A stretch of 64,000 nt of DNA from Lachnospiraceae bacterium (GTDB taxonomy: Bacteria > Bacillota > Clostridia > Lachnospirales > Lachnospiraceae): positions 1-64,000 of the forward strand of contig JAQXJP010000025.1 in the NCBI GenBank assembly GCA_029008875.1. The letters are read 5' to 3'. Below, one piece after another: positions 18,452 through 28,813 of the stretch. The notes below the pieces were generated by a model. The model was not told the origin of the DNA and did no database searches. It worked only from the letters and a program-made list of their open reading frames with translations. Made by a program: the position numbers and the translations under genes. How positions within the stretch are numbered: position 1 is the first letter of the stretch; the number at the start of each line of letters is the position of its first letter.

Positions 18452-19441
18452 ATGGCGGGATTCGCGGATATTATCGGACATGAACAAATTATCGAGCACC
18501 TTAAAAATGCAATAACTATGCAGAAAGTCTCCCATGCATACATCATAAACGGGCCCAAGGAATCCGGTAAGAGGATGCTGGCGGATGCTTTCGCCATGGC
18601 ATTGCAATGCGAGATGGGAGGCAGCGAGCCTTGTATGGACTGCAGGTCCTGCCACCAGGCCGTGGACTACAACCAGCCGGATATCATCTACGTCACCCAC
18701 GAAAAACCCAACACCATTTCCGTGGATGATATCAGAAGCCAGCTGGTCAATGATATGGCCATTAAGCCCTACAGCAGCCGCTATAAGATTTACATTATTG
18801 ACGAGGCGGAGAAGATGAATCCTCAGGCCCAAAACGCAATGTTGAAGACCATCGAGGAACCGCCGGAATATGGAATCGTTTTGCTTCTGACCACCAACGC
18901 GGATCTGTTTTTGCAGACCATCCGCTCCAGATGTGTGATGCTCAACGTGAAAGCGGTGGCCAATGATGTGATTAAAAAATTTCTCATGGACAAGCACGGT
19001 TGCACGGACTATCAGGCAGATGTCTGCGTGGCCTTCGCCCAGGGAAACGTGGGAAAAGCATTGCAGCTTGCGGCGTCGGACGATTTTAATGAGCTGAAGG
19101 CTTCCGCGCTCCAGCTGATGAAGCGTCTGGAGGATATAGACATCTATGAGCTGGGCGGTGCAATCAAGCAGATTGGAGAGTACAAGCTCCAGATAGCGGA
19201 TTACTTTGATCTCATGATGATCTGGTACCGGGATATTTTGTACATGAAGGCAACTAACGATGTGAATGGCCTGATTTTCAAGGATCAGGCTTATGACATA
19301 AAAAAACAGGCGGCAAATCATTCTTACAACGGAATCGAAAACATATTGATGGGGCTCGAGCGGGCCAAAACCAGAATCAAGGCCAACGTAAACTTTGATC
19401 TGGTCATCGAATTATTATTGCTGACCATTAAGGAGAACTGA
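18452..19441 (+). CDS. holB: DNA polymerase III subunit delta'
   Basis: AAA clamp loader; C-x2-C Zn motif CMDCRSC; YIIDEAEKMNPQAQNAMLKTIEEPP. Confidence 0.93.
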   Translation: MAGFADIIGHEQIIEHLKNAITMQKVSHAYIINGPKESGKRMLADAFAMALQCEMGGSEPCMDCRSCHQAVDYNQPDIIYVTHEKPNTISVDDIRSQLVNDMAIKPYSSRYKIYIIDEAEKMNPQAQNAMLKTIEEPPEYGIVLLLTTNADLFLQTIRSRCVMLNVKAVANDVIKKFLMDKHGCTDYQADVCVAFAQGNVGKALQLAASDDFNELKASALQLMKRLEDIDIYELGGAIKQIGEYKLQIADYFDLMMIWYRDILYMKATNDVNGLIFKDQAYDIKKQAANHSYNGIENILMGLERAKTRIKANVNFDLVIELLLLTIKEN

Positions 19442-19442
19442 T

Positions 19443-20486
19443 ATGACAAGAGTAGTGGGAGTCCGTTTTCATCAGGCGGGCAAGATTTATTATTTTGATC
19501 CATTGGATTATGAGCTGGAGACCGCAATGCACGTCATTGTGGAGACCGCTCGCGGTGTGGAGATGGGAACGGTGCTCATCCCGCCCAAGGACGTGGAGGA
19601 CGACAAGGTGATTCAACCGCTGAAGCCGGTGATTCGCATTGCCAATGACGAGGATGAGCGGAACGCACAGCGCAACCGGGATCGGGAGAAGGAAGCCTTC
19701 CGCATTTGCAAGGAAAAAATCATCAAGCACGAGCTGGACATGAAGCTGGTGGGAGCGGAGTACACCTTTGACAACAACAAGCTACTGTTCTATTTTACGG
19801 CGGACGGAAGAATTGATTTCCGGGAACTGGTGAAGGATTTGGCATCCGTGTTCCGCACAAGAATCGAGTTGCGCCAGATTGGCGTGAGAGATGAGACCAA
19901 AATGCTGGGCGGAGTGGGAATCTGCGGACGGCAGCTCTGCTGTGCAAGCTACCTCTCCGATTTCGTGCCCGTATCCATCAAGATGGCAAAGGAGCAGAAC
20001 CTGTCCCTGAACCCCACCAAGATTTCAGGTGTGTGTGGAAGACTGATGTGCTGCCTGAAGAATGAACAGGAGACCTACGAGTATCTGAACGGAAGGCTCC
20101 CGGCAGTGGGAGATACTGTGACCGCCGCAGACGGAACCAAGGGAACCGTGCAGTCTGTCAGCGTATTGCGCCAGCTTGTGAAAGTGCTGGTGGACAACGG
20201 GGATGAGAAAGAGTTGCGGGAATACTCCGTGGATGACCTTCGCTTCCGGCCTCGCAGACGCAAGGATGTCAAGCTGACGGAGGAGGAACTGAAGGAATTG
20301 GAGAGTCTGGAGGATACACAGGAACCGACAGAGGAGAGAAAAGAGCCAAAAGAGCAGGGAGATCAAAAAGGACAGGCTCGCGGAAACGGACAGGGAGGCG
20401 GAAAGAACCGCCGCAACCGCCGTCGCGGGGGCAAGAACGGCCAAAACCGCGGAGAAAACCAAGGGAATGCAAACGGGGAGTCATAG
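19443..20486 (+). CDS. ricT: PSP1/RicT (YaaT) family protein
   Basis: GVGICGRQLCCASYL...SGVCGRLMCCLKNE Cys motifs; Arg/Gly-rich tail. Confidence 0.93.
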   Translation: MTRVVGVRFHQAGKIYYFDPLDYELETAMHVIVETARGVEMGTVLIPPKDVEDDKVIQPLKPVIRIANDEDERNAQRNRDREKEAFRICKEKIIKHELDMKLVGAEYTFDNNKLLFYFTADGRIDFRELVKDLASVFRTRIELRQIGVRDETKMLGGVGICGRQLCCASYLSDFVPVSIKMAKEQNLSLNPTKISGVCGRLMCCLKNEQETYEYLNGRLPAVGDTVTAADGTKGTVQSVSVLRQLVKVLVDNGDEKELREYSVDDLRFRPRRRKDVKLTEEELKELESLEDTQEPTEERKEPKEQGDQKGQARGNGQGGGKNRRNRRRGGKNGQNRGENQGNANGES

Positions 20487-21233
20487 ATGAGGGGAAGAGA
20501 GGATTTGGTTCTTCCCCACGAGCGTGTGGACGACCTGCAGAGAAACGGGTATGGAATCATCCAGGATCCGGGGCGTTTTTGCTTCGGGATGGATGCGGTT
20601 CTGCTGTCCGGATTTGCGAAAGTGAAGGAAGGGGAGACGGTGGTCGACCTGGGGACGGGAACGGGTATTATTCCCATTCTTCTGGAGGCCAAGACAGCAG
20701 GGGCTCATTTTACGGGGCTTGAGATTCAGCCGGAGAGCGCAGATATGGCACGCCGGAGCGTGGAGTACAACGGAATCGGGGACCGGGTGTCCATCGTGAC
20801 CGGAGATATCAAGGAGGCATCCCGGATTTTCGGCGCAGCCAGCGTGGATGTGGTGACCACCAACCCGCCCTATATGATTGGGCAGCACGGCATGGTCAAT
20901 GACGCGGATGCAAAAACCATTGCAAGGCATGAGGTGCTCTGCACCTTGGATGATATTCTGCGGGAGAGCGCCAGACTCTTAAAACCCCAGGGACGATTTT
21001 ACATGGTGCACCGCCCTTTTCGGCTAGCGGAAATATTCTGCAAAATGGTGGAGTACCACATAGAACCCAAGCGGATGCAGCTGGTGTACCCGTACGTGGA
21101 TAAGGAGCCAAACATGGTGCTCATAGAAGGTATGCGCGGCGGAAAGTCCCGCATCACCGTGGAAAAACCATTGATTGTATACAGGGAACCGGGAAAATAC
21201 ACGGATGAAATCTATGACATTTACGGATATTGA
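20487..21233 (+). CDS. tRNA1(Val) (adenine(37)-N6)-methyltransferase family
   Basis: VVDLGTGTGIIPILL, TTNPPYM. Confidence 0.88.
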   Translation: MRGREDLVLPHERVDDLQRNGYGIIQDPGRFCFGMDAVLLSGFAKVKEGETVVDLGTGTGIIPILLEAKTAGAHFTGLEIQPESADMARRSVEYNGIGDRVSIVTGDIKEASRIFGAASVDVVTTNPPYMIGQHGMVNDADAKTIARHEVLCTLDDILRESARLLKPQGRFYMVHRPFRLAEIFCKMVEYHIEPKRMQLVYPYVDKEPNMVLIEGMRGGKSRITVEKPLIVYREPGKYTDEIYDIYGY

Positions 21234-21260
21234 GTCCATAAATAATCGGGAATATGCAGG

Positions 21261-22124
21261 GTGACGGATATGCAGGAAAAAAAAGTCGGAACACTATATT
21301 TGTGTGCCACTCCCATCGGAAATCTGGAGGACATCACGTTTCGCGTTCTCCGAACCTTAAAAGAGGTGGATTTGATTGCCGCGGAGGATACACGAAACTC
21401 CATCAAGTTGCTGAATCATTTTGAGATTAGAACTCCCATGACCAGCTATCACGAGTACAACAAAATTGAGAAGGCGTATCAGCTGGTGGCAAAGCTGAAG
21501 GAAGGCCGGGATATTGCGCTGATTACGGACGCCGGGACTCCCGGGATCTCCGATCCGGGGGAGGACATTGTGCGCATCTGTTACGAGGAAGGGGTTCCGG
21601 TCACATCGCTGCCCGGCGCGGCCGCTTGCATCACCGCCCTGACCATGTCGGGGAGACCTACCAGAAGGTTTGCCTTCGAAGCCTTCCTTCCCCGGGAGAA
21701 AAAGGAGCGGGCAGCAGTTCTGGAGGAGTTGAAGACGGAGACCCGCACCATCATTATCTACGAGGCACCTCATCACTTGGTGAAGACGGTGACGGGGCTG
21801 ATGGATGCGCTGGGAGACCGGGAATTGACGGTGTGCAGGGAGCTGACGAAGAAGCACGAGGAGAAGATGCAGACCACCTTTTCCTCTCTGCTCGCATACT
21901 CTGCGGAGCATGAGCCGAGAGGGGAGTATGTCCTGATTATCTGCGGGCGTTCCCGGGAGGAGATGAGAAGAGCGGAGCAGGCTGGTTGGGAAGAGATGAG
22001 CCTGGCTGACCATATGGCACAATATGAGAATCAAGGGATTGACCGCAAGGAAGCCATGAAGCTGGTGGCAAAGGACCGAGGAATCTCCAAGAGGGAGGTG
22101 TATCAGGGCCTCCTGGGCGAATAA
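21261..22124 (+). CDS. rsmI: 16S rRNA (cytidine(1402)-2'-O)-methyltransferase
   Basis: GTLYLCATPIGNLEDIT, TDAGTPGISDPG, YEAPHHLVKT. Confidence 0.95.
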   Translation: MTDMQEKKVGTLYLCATPIGNLEDITFRVLRTLKEVDLIAAEDTRNSIKLLNHFEIRTPMTSYHEYNKIEKAYQLVAKLKEGRDIALITDAGTPGISDPGEDIVRICYEEGVPVTSLPGAAACITALTMSGRPTRRFAFEAFLPREKKERAAVLEELKTETRTIIIYEAPHHLVKTVTGLMDALGDRELTVCRELTKKHEEKMQTTFSSLLAYSAEHEPRGEYVLIICGRSREEMRRAEQAGWEEMSLADHMAQYENQGIDRKEAMKLVAKDRGISKREVYQGLLGE

Positions 22125-22130
22125 AAAATA

Positions 22131-22157
22131 AAAGGGCTGCAAAAACAGCCCTTTTTT
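22131..22157 (+). terminator. Rho-independent terminator
   Basis: AAAGGGCTG-CAAAAA-CAGCCCTTTTTT. Confidence 0.85.
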
Positions 22158-22197
22158 GTGTGCACCATGGGGAACGTTAACGGGAGAAAGAAATCCT

Positions 22198-23997
22198 TTA
22201 TTCATAATAATAGGAGAAGTATTTCTCCAACAGAGGAAAGGGCGCCGGCCCCATTCGTAGAATTGCCTGATGAAACCTTTTCTCTTCAAAGTCGTCCCCC
22301 AGGGATTCTTTCGCATATTCTTTCAGTTCTTCAAATTTCAGATAACCCACATAATATCGCAGATAATTTCCCGGCTCATAGAGAACGAGTTTTCGAATGT
22401 TATCGATCACTTCCGGGTCCGTCACCCCGAAGTCCGCCCAGAATCGTGCAAGTTCCTCACGGCCCCAGCCATAGTAATGAATACCGATATCGCTGGAAGC
22501 GTACAGACTGAGGATCACGCTTTGGCTGTTCTGCAGGAGGCAGGCCATATTGGTATCCACGCCGCAGTAATAATAGGATTTCATCTCAACGTAGGTGGCC
22601 CAACCCTCCGTGTATCCCGGAAAATCCAACAGGGTTCGAAACTCCGGAAGACCGTAGTAATAGGACATGGTGGTCTGGTAGAGATGTCCGGGGTAGCTTT
22701 CGTGGGCCAGAGTGGTAAAAAAGGAAACATCCGAATAATCGGAGGCGGTGTTGATGTATACCGTATTGTTTGTATAGTCATCCAGGGGAGCCGTGATGTA
22801 GAAGGCGGGAGCCAGCGCGTCTGAAAGGGCGGAATCGATGGTGCATATCTCGCAGCAGCTCTCACAGGGAGTGGGGAAGTCGTCGCACAGTTGGGCTTTC
22901 AGCCTCTCCAGCATACTCTCCGCATTCTCGAAATCCAGTTCCACAGAATCCGAGTTGTTCACCAGGGAGGGATCTTCCCCCACAATGGCAGCGCATGCAT
23001 CCATATCACGGTTTCGCTTCTCCTCAATGGAGGCAAACAGATCCTCCATGGAATCCTCACAGCCCACCTCGCTCTGCACCAGTAGCGTATAGTATTCCTT
23101 GCCATTCTCATACATGCAAAGGCCCTGATTATTTCTCCCTTTTCCAAGGAAACCGGTCAGTGTGCGGGCCATCTTCCGGTAGGCAGGGGCAATCTGGGAA
23201 TCCAAAATGGTTTGGTTTTCTTCTATATATACGGATACCTGATCCTCGGATAATTCTTCCAATGCGTTTACGCGCCGGGCGAAGGAGTCGGCGAGAAAAG
23301 GGGTGATTCCTTTTTCCGCAAATTGATCGCAGGAATCGATTACCATGCAACAGGCTTCATCGGACATAAAGAGACCGGCTGCCGCCTTTTCCTTCTCGAA
23401 GGTAAGAATATCATCAAAATAATCCGGAACCTTCTGCAACAGCTCCAGATAAATCTCCACATCCTCCCTGTTTCGCAATTCATACTCACTGAGTAAAATC
23501 GGAAGTTCGGCATGGACGCCGTTGTAGGGGGACAGATATTCTCCGAAGAGAGAATAGCTACCCAGTGCCAGTTGGTTGTCCAGATAACCATGCAGGATAT
23601 CGAAGGAGAAGCGCTGGGGAGTCGAGAGTGTGGAGTAGTGATAGGACTCCAGAATATCGTATTTCCTCTGACAGGATTGCAGTTGTTCCTTTCTCCCGGA
23701 CTTTGACAGGTCGCCCAGGGAGACGTTCTCGCCGGGGAGAATGCCTCTCGATGCCGGGTCTGTCAGTGTGTAATGGAGGGTCAGCGTGTTTTGCGATACC
23801 TCCTCCACGAACAGATTTGCCAGATATTCATCGAAGGAGGCGCTGCTCTTGGAAAAAATGCTGCAGCCTCCGAAGCAGGAACAAATGAAAAACAACAGTA
23901 TGGCAAAGCAAAAGACGAGAAGCAAAAAGGTGTACCTCTGCCAGATGCGACGGATGATGCGGCGACTGCGCCGCACAAAAAAACAAAGAGAGTGCAT
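22198..23997 (-). CDS. DUF885 family protein, membrane anchored
   Basis: LAHESYPGHLYQT (HExxPGH) and YTEGWATYVE motifs; N-terminal TM/Cys. Confidence 0.9.
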   Translation of the reverse strand: MHSLCFFVRRSRRIIRRIWQRYTFLLLVFCFAILLFFICSCFGGCSIFSKSSASFDEYLANLFVEEVSQNTLTLHYTLTDPASRGILPGENVSLGDLSKSGRKEQLQSCQRKYDILESYHYSTLSTPQRFSFDILHGYLDNQLALGSYSLFGEYLSPYNGVHAELPILLSEYELRNREDVEIYLELLQKVPDYFDDILTFEKEKAAAGLFMSDEACCMVIDSCDQFAEKGITPFLADSFARRVNALEELSEDQVSVYIEENQTILDSQIAPAYRKMARTLTGFLGKGRNNQGLCMYENGKEYYTLLVQSEVGCEDSMEDLFASIEEKRNRDMDACAAIVGEDPSLVNNSDSVELDFENAESMLERLKAQLCDDFPTPCESCCEICTIDSALSDALAPAFYITAPLDDYTNNTVYINTASDYSDVSFFTTLAHESYPGHLYQTTMSYYYGLPEFRTLLDFPGYTEGWATYVEMKSYYYCGVDTNMACLLQNSQSVILSLYASSDIGIHYYGWGREELARFWADFGVTDPEVIDNIRKLVLYEPGNYLRYYVGYLKFEELKEYAKESLGDDFEEKRFHQAILRMGPAPFPLLEKYFSYYYE

Positions 23998-24107
23998 ATG
24001 TCTTTTCCAATCTCATGGTTAATATACAATATGAAAAAACAGGTGTTGCTATTACTCAAAAATCTTCCTATAATGAAAAACATCAATGAAAAGCGAGGAA
24101 AACACCG

Positions 24108-24293
24108 ATGGATAAGTATGGGGTGGGAGATATTGTAAAGTTAAAAAAAGCGCATCCGTGTGGGAGCAGCGAGTGGGAGATTCTGCGTGTCGGTGCGGAT
24201 TTTCGACTAAAATGTATGGGATGTGGACATCAGGTCATGGTGCCGCGCAAGTTGGTGGAAAAGAATGACCGGGGATTGACCAAAAAATCTTAA
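24108..24293 (+). CDS. DUF951 family protein
   Basis: DIVKLKKAHPCGSSEWEILRVGADFRLKCMGCGHQVMVPR. Confidence 0.9.
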   Translation: MDKYGVGDIVKLKKAHPCGSSEWEILRVGADFRLKCMGCGHQVMVPRKLVEKNDRGLTKKS

Positions 24294-24402
24294 AAAACAC
24301 TTGCGAAACGTTGAAAAACATGGTAATATCTTATCTCGTGGTATATTAAATTCCTTGCTCATGACAAAGTCGTGGGCCAGAGACCAAAAGGAGGTAAATC
24401 GC

Positions 24403-24693
24403 ATGAATAAGTATGAATTAGCACTCGTTGTCAGTGCAAAGATCGAGGACGATGCGAGAGTAGCTATCGTTGAGAAGGCAAAAGAGTACATCACTCGTGC
24501 AGGCGGTACTGTAACAGAAGTAGAAGATCAGGGTAAGAAGAGATTAGCTTACGAGATTCAGCACATGACTGAAGGCTTCTACTACTTCATCCAGTTCGAC
24601 GCAGATGCTACTGTTCCGGCAGCAGTTGAGCAGGACGTTCGTATCATGGACAATGTTCTTCGTTTCTTATGCGTTAGAAAAGACGAGGCATAG
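24403..24693 (+). CDS. rpsF: 30S ribosomal protein S6
   Basis: MNKYELALVVSAKI...DNVLRFLCVRKDE; ATG 24403 follows GGAGGTAAATCGC. Confidence 0.96.
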   Translation: MNKYELALVVSAKIEDDARVAIVEKAKEYITRAGGTVTEVEDQGKKRLAYEIQHMTEGFYYFIQFDADATVPAAVEQDVRIMDNVLRFLCVRKDEA

Positions 24694-24714
24694 GATTAGA
24701 CCAAAGGAGATCGT

Positions 24715-25164
24715 ATGAATAAAGTATTACTGATGGGTAGATTAACCAGAGACGCTGAGATTCGTTACTCTCAGGGGGACAACGCAATGGCAATCGCAAG
24801 ATTTTCCCTTGCAGTTGATCGCAGAGGACGTGCCAATAACGGTTCCGATGAGCAGACGGCTGATTTTATCAACTGTGTTGCATTCGGAAAGACAGCGGAA
24901 TTTCTGGAGAGATTTGGACGTAAGGGAACTAAATTCGTTGTGGAGGGAAGAATCCAGACCGGATCTTATACCAACAGAGACGGCCAGAAGGTTTACACCA
25001 CAGACGTTGTGGTGGAACAGGTCGAGTTCGCCGAGAGCAAGAGTGCAAGCGGCGGAAACGACGGTGGATTCACACCGGCAGACAGACCTGCACCCAGTGC
25101 GGCTGCCAGCGACGGGTTTATGAATCTTCCTGACGGGATTGATGAAGAATTACCATTTAATTAA
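24715..25164 (+). CDS. ssb: Single-stranded DNA-binding protein
   Basis: [21 protein letters not shown]-terminal [10 protein letters not shown]. Confidence 0.97.
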   Translation: MNKVLLMGRLTRDAEIRYSQGDNAMAIARFSLAVDRRGRANNGSDEQTADFINCVAFGKTAEFLERFGRKGTKFVVEGRIQTGSYTNRDGQKVYTTDVVVEQVEFAESKSASGGNDGGFTPADRPAPSAAASDGFMNLPDGIDEELPFN

Positions 25165-25181
25165 ACAAGGAGGTAACAATC

Positions 25182-25442
25182 ATGGCTTACAATAAGGCAG
25201 CTGGAGAAGGCGCTTCCATGAAGAGACGCCCGATGCGTAGAAGAAAAAAAGTTTGTGTATTCTGTGGCAAGGATAATGTCATTGATTATAAGGACGTGAA
25301 CAAGTTAAAGAGATACATCTCTGAGAGAGGAAAGATTCTTCCTCGCCGTATCACAGGAAACTGTGCAAAGCACCAGAGAGCTCTCACCGTAGCAATCAAG
25401 AGAGCACGTCACTTGGCATTGATGCCGTACGTACAGGATTAA
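25182..25442 (+). CDS. rpsR: 30S ribosomal protein S18
   Basis: [47 protein letters not shown]. Confidence 0.97.
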   Translation: MAYNKAAGEGASMKRRPMRRRKKVCVFCGKDNVIDYKDVNKLKRYISERGKILPRRITGNCAKHQRALTVAIKRARHLALMPYVQD

Positions 25443-25450
25443 GAGTTGCA

Positions 25451-25486
25451 AGACCAAATACTCGAAAGGGTATTTGGTCTTTTTTA
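25451..25486 (+). terminator. Rho-independent terminator
   Basis: AGACCAAATA-N10-TATTTGGTCTTTTTT. Confidence 0.88.
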
Positions 25487-25613
25487 TTGCATGCCGGAGT
25501 CACCTCCCGCCGTCGGGCGGAAAAGGAAGAAATTGCTAACGGCAAATAGTCTTTTTTTGTTCAAAAGTTGCAAAAAATAGCATAGAGTTTTGTGAGCATT
25601 TGTGATTGACTCT

Positions 25614-25680
25614 GACTGAATTTGAAAGTATATTGGAATTATCAAGAACGAGTTTGAACGTTTGTGAATGAATTTGAAGA
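25614..25680 (+). promoter_or_regulatory. Three direct repeats GA[AC][TC]GA[AG]TTTGAA, candidate FruR operators
   Basis: GACTGAATTTGAAAG (25614), GAACGAGTTTGAACG (25646), GAATGAATTTGAAGA (25666) upstream of the fru operon. Confidence 0.6.
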
Positions 25681-25695
25681 GAAGGAGGTGAAAGA

Positions 25696-26601
25696 ATGAT
25701 ATATACCATTACCGTAAATCCGTCCCTGGATTATATTGTGTCCGTGGATGATTTTAAACTGGGACTTACCAACCGTACCAGTTCCGAAAAACTGCTTCCC
25801 GGAGGGAAGGGCATCAATGTCTCCCAGGTACTCATGAATCTGGGGGTTGAGAACACCGCACTGGGGTTTGTTGCAGGCTTTACCGGGGATGCACTTGTGA
25901 GGGAGCTTGAGCGCCGGGGAATTCGGCAGGAGTTTATCCGGATTGACAAGGGCATGACCCGGATCAATGTAAAGTTGAAATCCATCGATGGGACAGAGAT
26001 TAACGGGCAGGGGCCGGATATCGGCGAAGCGGACCTCGAGAGATTGATGAAACGGCTGGATGAATTGCAGGACAACGACGTTTTGTTTCTCGCCGGAAGC
26101 ATCCCCGGCAGTATTTCCAGTGATTTGTACAGAAATATTATGTTGCGTTTGCAGAAAAAGAACATACTGTTTGTGGTGGATGCCACCAGGGAATTGCTTA
26201 CGAACGTGTTGGAGTTTCATCCGTTTTTAATCAAACCCAATAATCATGAGTTGGGGGAAATCTTCGGGGTGGAATTAAATACCAGAGAGTCTGTGGTGCC
26301 CTACGCAAGAAAATTGCAGGAGATGGGAGCGCGCAATGTGCTTGTATCCATGGCTGGAGAGGGCTCCGTGTTGGTGGCGGAAGACAATACCGTTGTCTCC
26401 CACGAAGCGCCGAAAGGGGTTTTGGTCAACGGCGTCGGCGCCGGGGATTCCATGGTTGCGGGCTTTATGGCCGGGTATATGAAGACCGGAGATTACGAGT
26501 ACGCATACAAGATGGGGGCATCGGCGGGAAGCGCCAGCGCTTTTTCGGAGGATTTGGCCACGGAAGAGGAAATCATGAAGGTTATGCAAGATAATTTTTA
26601 A
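25696..26601 (+). CDS. fruK: 1-phosphofructokinase
   Basis: PfkB family: PGGKGINVSQVL, NGVGAGDSMVAGFMAGY; followed by fruA. Confidence 0.93.
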   Translation: MIYTITVNPSLDYIVSVDDFKLGLTNRTSSEKLLPGGKGINVSQVLMNLGVENTALGFVAGFTGDALVRELERRGIRQEFIRIDKGMTRINVKLKSIDGTEINGQGPDIGEADLERLMKRLDELQDNDVLFLAGSIPGSISSDLYRNIMLRLQKKNILFVVDATRELLTNVLEFHPFLIKPNNHELGEIFGVELNTRESVVPYARKLQEMGARNVLVSMAGEGSVLVAEDNTVVSHEAPKGVLVNGVGAGDSMVAGFMAGYMKTGDYEYAYKMGASAGSASAFSEDLATEEEIMKVMQDNF

Positions 26602-26622
26602 AGGGAAAGGAGAAGGATTCTT

Positions 26623-28524
26623 ATGAGAATTACAGAACTATTGGCAAGAGAAAGTATTGAGTTAAACGGATCTCCAAAGTCAAAGTCAGAAGCATTGGAT
26701 CAGATGGTAGAGCTGATGGCAAAGAGCGGAAAACTGACGGACAAGGAGGCATATCGGGCGCAGGTATATGCCCGGGAGGAGGAGAGCACTACCGGTGTAG
26801 GTGACGGAATTGCAATTCCTCACGGAAAGTGCGACGGAGTGGCGAGACCGGGACTTGCTGCCATGGTGGTGAAGGACGGCGTGGATTTTGCGGCCATGGA
26901 CGATGAGCCGGTATCTCTGATTTTTCTAATTGCTGCGCCTAATACGGAGGACAATGTGCATCTTGACGTGTTAAGCAAATTGTCGGTGCTTCTTATGAAC
27001 GATGAATTCACCGCAAAGCTGAAAAATGCCAAGACGGTGGAGGAGTTTTTACAGATTGTGGATGAGGCGGATGCAAGTGAAAAGAGCATCGATGAGCGTC
27101 TGGAAACCGCTTCTGCAGGAACCGTTAAGTTGGTTGCGGTTACTTCCTGCCCCACAGGAATCGCTCACACCTACATGGCAGCGGAAGGACTTGAGAAGGC
27201 TGCAAAGGCGGCAGGAGCACAGATCAAGATTGAGACGAGAGGTTCCGGCGGAGCCAAGAACGTATTGACCGATCAGGACATCGCGGAAGCAGACTGCGTT
27301 ATTATCGCAGCGGATGCGCAGGTTCCCATGGCCAGATTCCATGGCAAGAAGCTGATTCAGGCGCCGGTATCCGACGGAATCAATAAGGCGGACAAATTAG
27401 TTGAGAAGGCAATTTCAGGGAATGCATCTGTTTACAAATCCTCTGAACAGAGTGAAAAGAGAGAGGTAAGCCAAAAATCAGGAAGCGTTGCACATAGAAT
27501 ATACACCCAGCTTATGAATGGTGTGTCACACATGTTGCCTTTCGTTGTCGGCGGAGGAATCTTGATTGCCATCGCATTTTTGATTGACGGATTTGCCGTT
27601 GACATTAATTCTCTGACGGAGGCCGAGAGAGCAAACTTTGGAACCATCACACCGCTTGCTGCCCTGTTTAAGAACATCGGAGGTGTTGCATTTGGATTTA
27701 TGCTTCCGGTTCTCGCCGGCTATATTGCCATGGCAATCGGGGATCGACCGGCTCTGGCTCTAGGCTTTGTGGGAGGCATGATCGCCGCGAACGGAAAGTC
27801 CGGATTCCTGGGTGCTCTGGCAGCAGGATTCTTGGCGGGATACGTGATTCTGTTACTGAAAAAAGTATGTGAAAAGCTACCGGATGCGCTGGAGAAAATC
27901 GCACCTGTACTTATCTATCCGTTATTTGGTATATTTATAGTAGGTGTGGCCATGGTTTACGTTGCGGAACCGGTCATGGGTGCAATCAACACCGGCCTCA
28001 ACAGCGGATTGGCAAGTATGGGCGGAACCAGCAAAATCATCCTCGGCCTGGTGCTGGGCGGAATGATGGCAGTGGATATGGGTGGCCCGTTCAACAAGGC
28101 CGCTTACGTATTCGGAACCGCATCCATTGCGGCTGGAAACTATGATATCATGGCAGCAGTTATGATCGGAGGTATGGTACCGCCCTGTGCAATCGCACTT
28201 GCTACCCTCCTGTTCAAGAATAAGTTTACCAAGGAGGAGAGAGAATCCGGACCGGTCAACTTTATTATGGGACTTGCGTTCATCACAGAAGGCGCAATTC
28301 CGTATGCAGCAGCGGATCCCCTTCGTGTTCTTCCGTCCTGCATCGCCGGATCTGCAGTGGCAGGCGCATTATCCATGGCATTCGGATGTACACTGATGGC
28401 TCCCCATGGCGGAATTTTCGTATTCCCGGTAGTGGGGCATGCAATCATGTATCTGGTGGCACTTGTAGTGGGAGTGGCGGTTTCCACCTTCCTGCTTGGT
28501 TTGTTAAAAAAGAAGGTTGCATAG
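26623..28524 (+). CDS. fruA: PTS fructose transporter subunit IIABC
   Basis: IIA GDGIAIPHGK, IIB CPTGIAHTYMAAEGLE, IIC GGAVDMGGPFNKAAY-type membrane domain. Confidence 0.95.
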   Translation: MRITELLARESIELNGSPKSKSEALDQMVELMAKSGKLTDKEAYRAQVYAREEESTTGVGDGIAIPHGKCDGVARPGLAAMVVKDGVDFAAMDDEPVSLIFLIAAPNTEDNVHLDVLSKLSVLLMNDEFTAKLKNAKTVEEFLQIVDEADASEKSIDERLETASAGTVKLVAVTSCPTGIAHTYMAAEGLEKAAKAAGAQIKIETRGSGGAKNVLTDQDIAEADCVIIAADAQVPMARFHGKKLIQAPVSDGINKADKLVEKAISGNASVYKSSEQSEKREVSQKSGSVAHRIYTQLMNGVSHMLPFVVGGGILIAIAFLIDGFAVDINSLTEAERANFGTITPLAALFKNIGGVAFGFMLPVLAGYIAMAIGDRPALALGFVGGMIAANGKSGFLGALAAGFLAGYVILLLKKVCEKLPDALEKIAPVLIYPLFGIFIVGVAMVYVAEPVMGAINTGLNSGLASMGGTSKIILGLVLGGMMAVDMGGPFNKAAYVFGTASIAAGNYDIMAAVMIGGMVPPCAIALATLLFKNKFTKEERESGPVNFIMGLAFITEGAIPYAAADPLRVLPSCIAGSAVAGALSMAFGCTLMAPHGGIFVFPVVGHAIMYLVALVVGVAVSTFLLGLLKKKVA

Positions 28525-28538
28525 AGAAAGGTTGAATA

Positions 28539-28796
28539 ATGAGAACATTTGAATACACGATTACAGACAACGAAGGAATCCATGCTCGCCCGGCGGGAGA
28601 GCTTGTGAAGGTGGCAAAGCAATACAACAGTACCGTCCTGATCGGCAGAGATGGCAGAATGGTGGATTGCAAGAAAATTTTTGGAATTATGGGATTGGGT
28701 GTCAAAAAGGACCAGGTGGTTACGTTTTCCATCGAAGGGGAAGATGAAGACCAAGCCTGCGAGGCAATTCGGGCATTTATGAGCACGAATCTTTAA
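28539..28796 (+). CDS. ptsH: HPr phosphocarrier protein
   Basis: GIHARPAGELVKVA; MGLGVKKDQVVTFSIEGEDE. Confidence 0.95.
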   Translation: MRTFEYTITDNEGIHARPAGELVKVAKQYNSTVLIGRDGRMVDCKKIFGIMGLGVKKDQVVTFSIEGEDEDQACEAIRAFMSTNL

Positions 28797-28813
28797 TTCG
28801 GAGGAGACAGCGC

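Noticed and set aside
18422-19321. 299-aa minus-strand ORF
   Set aside because: Antisense to holB; composition artefact.
24290-24402. Possible S6:S18-binding leader before rpsF
   Set aside because: Known autoregulatory RNA exists for this operon in other bacteria, but I could not identify the conserved bulged CCG structure with confidence.
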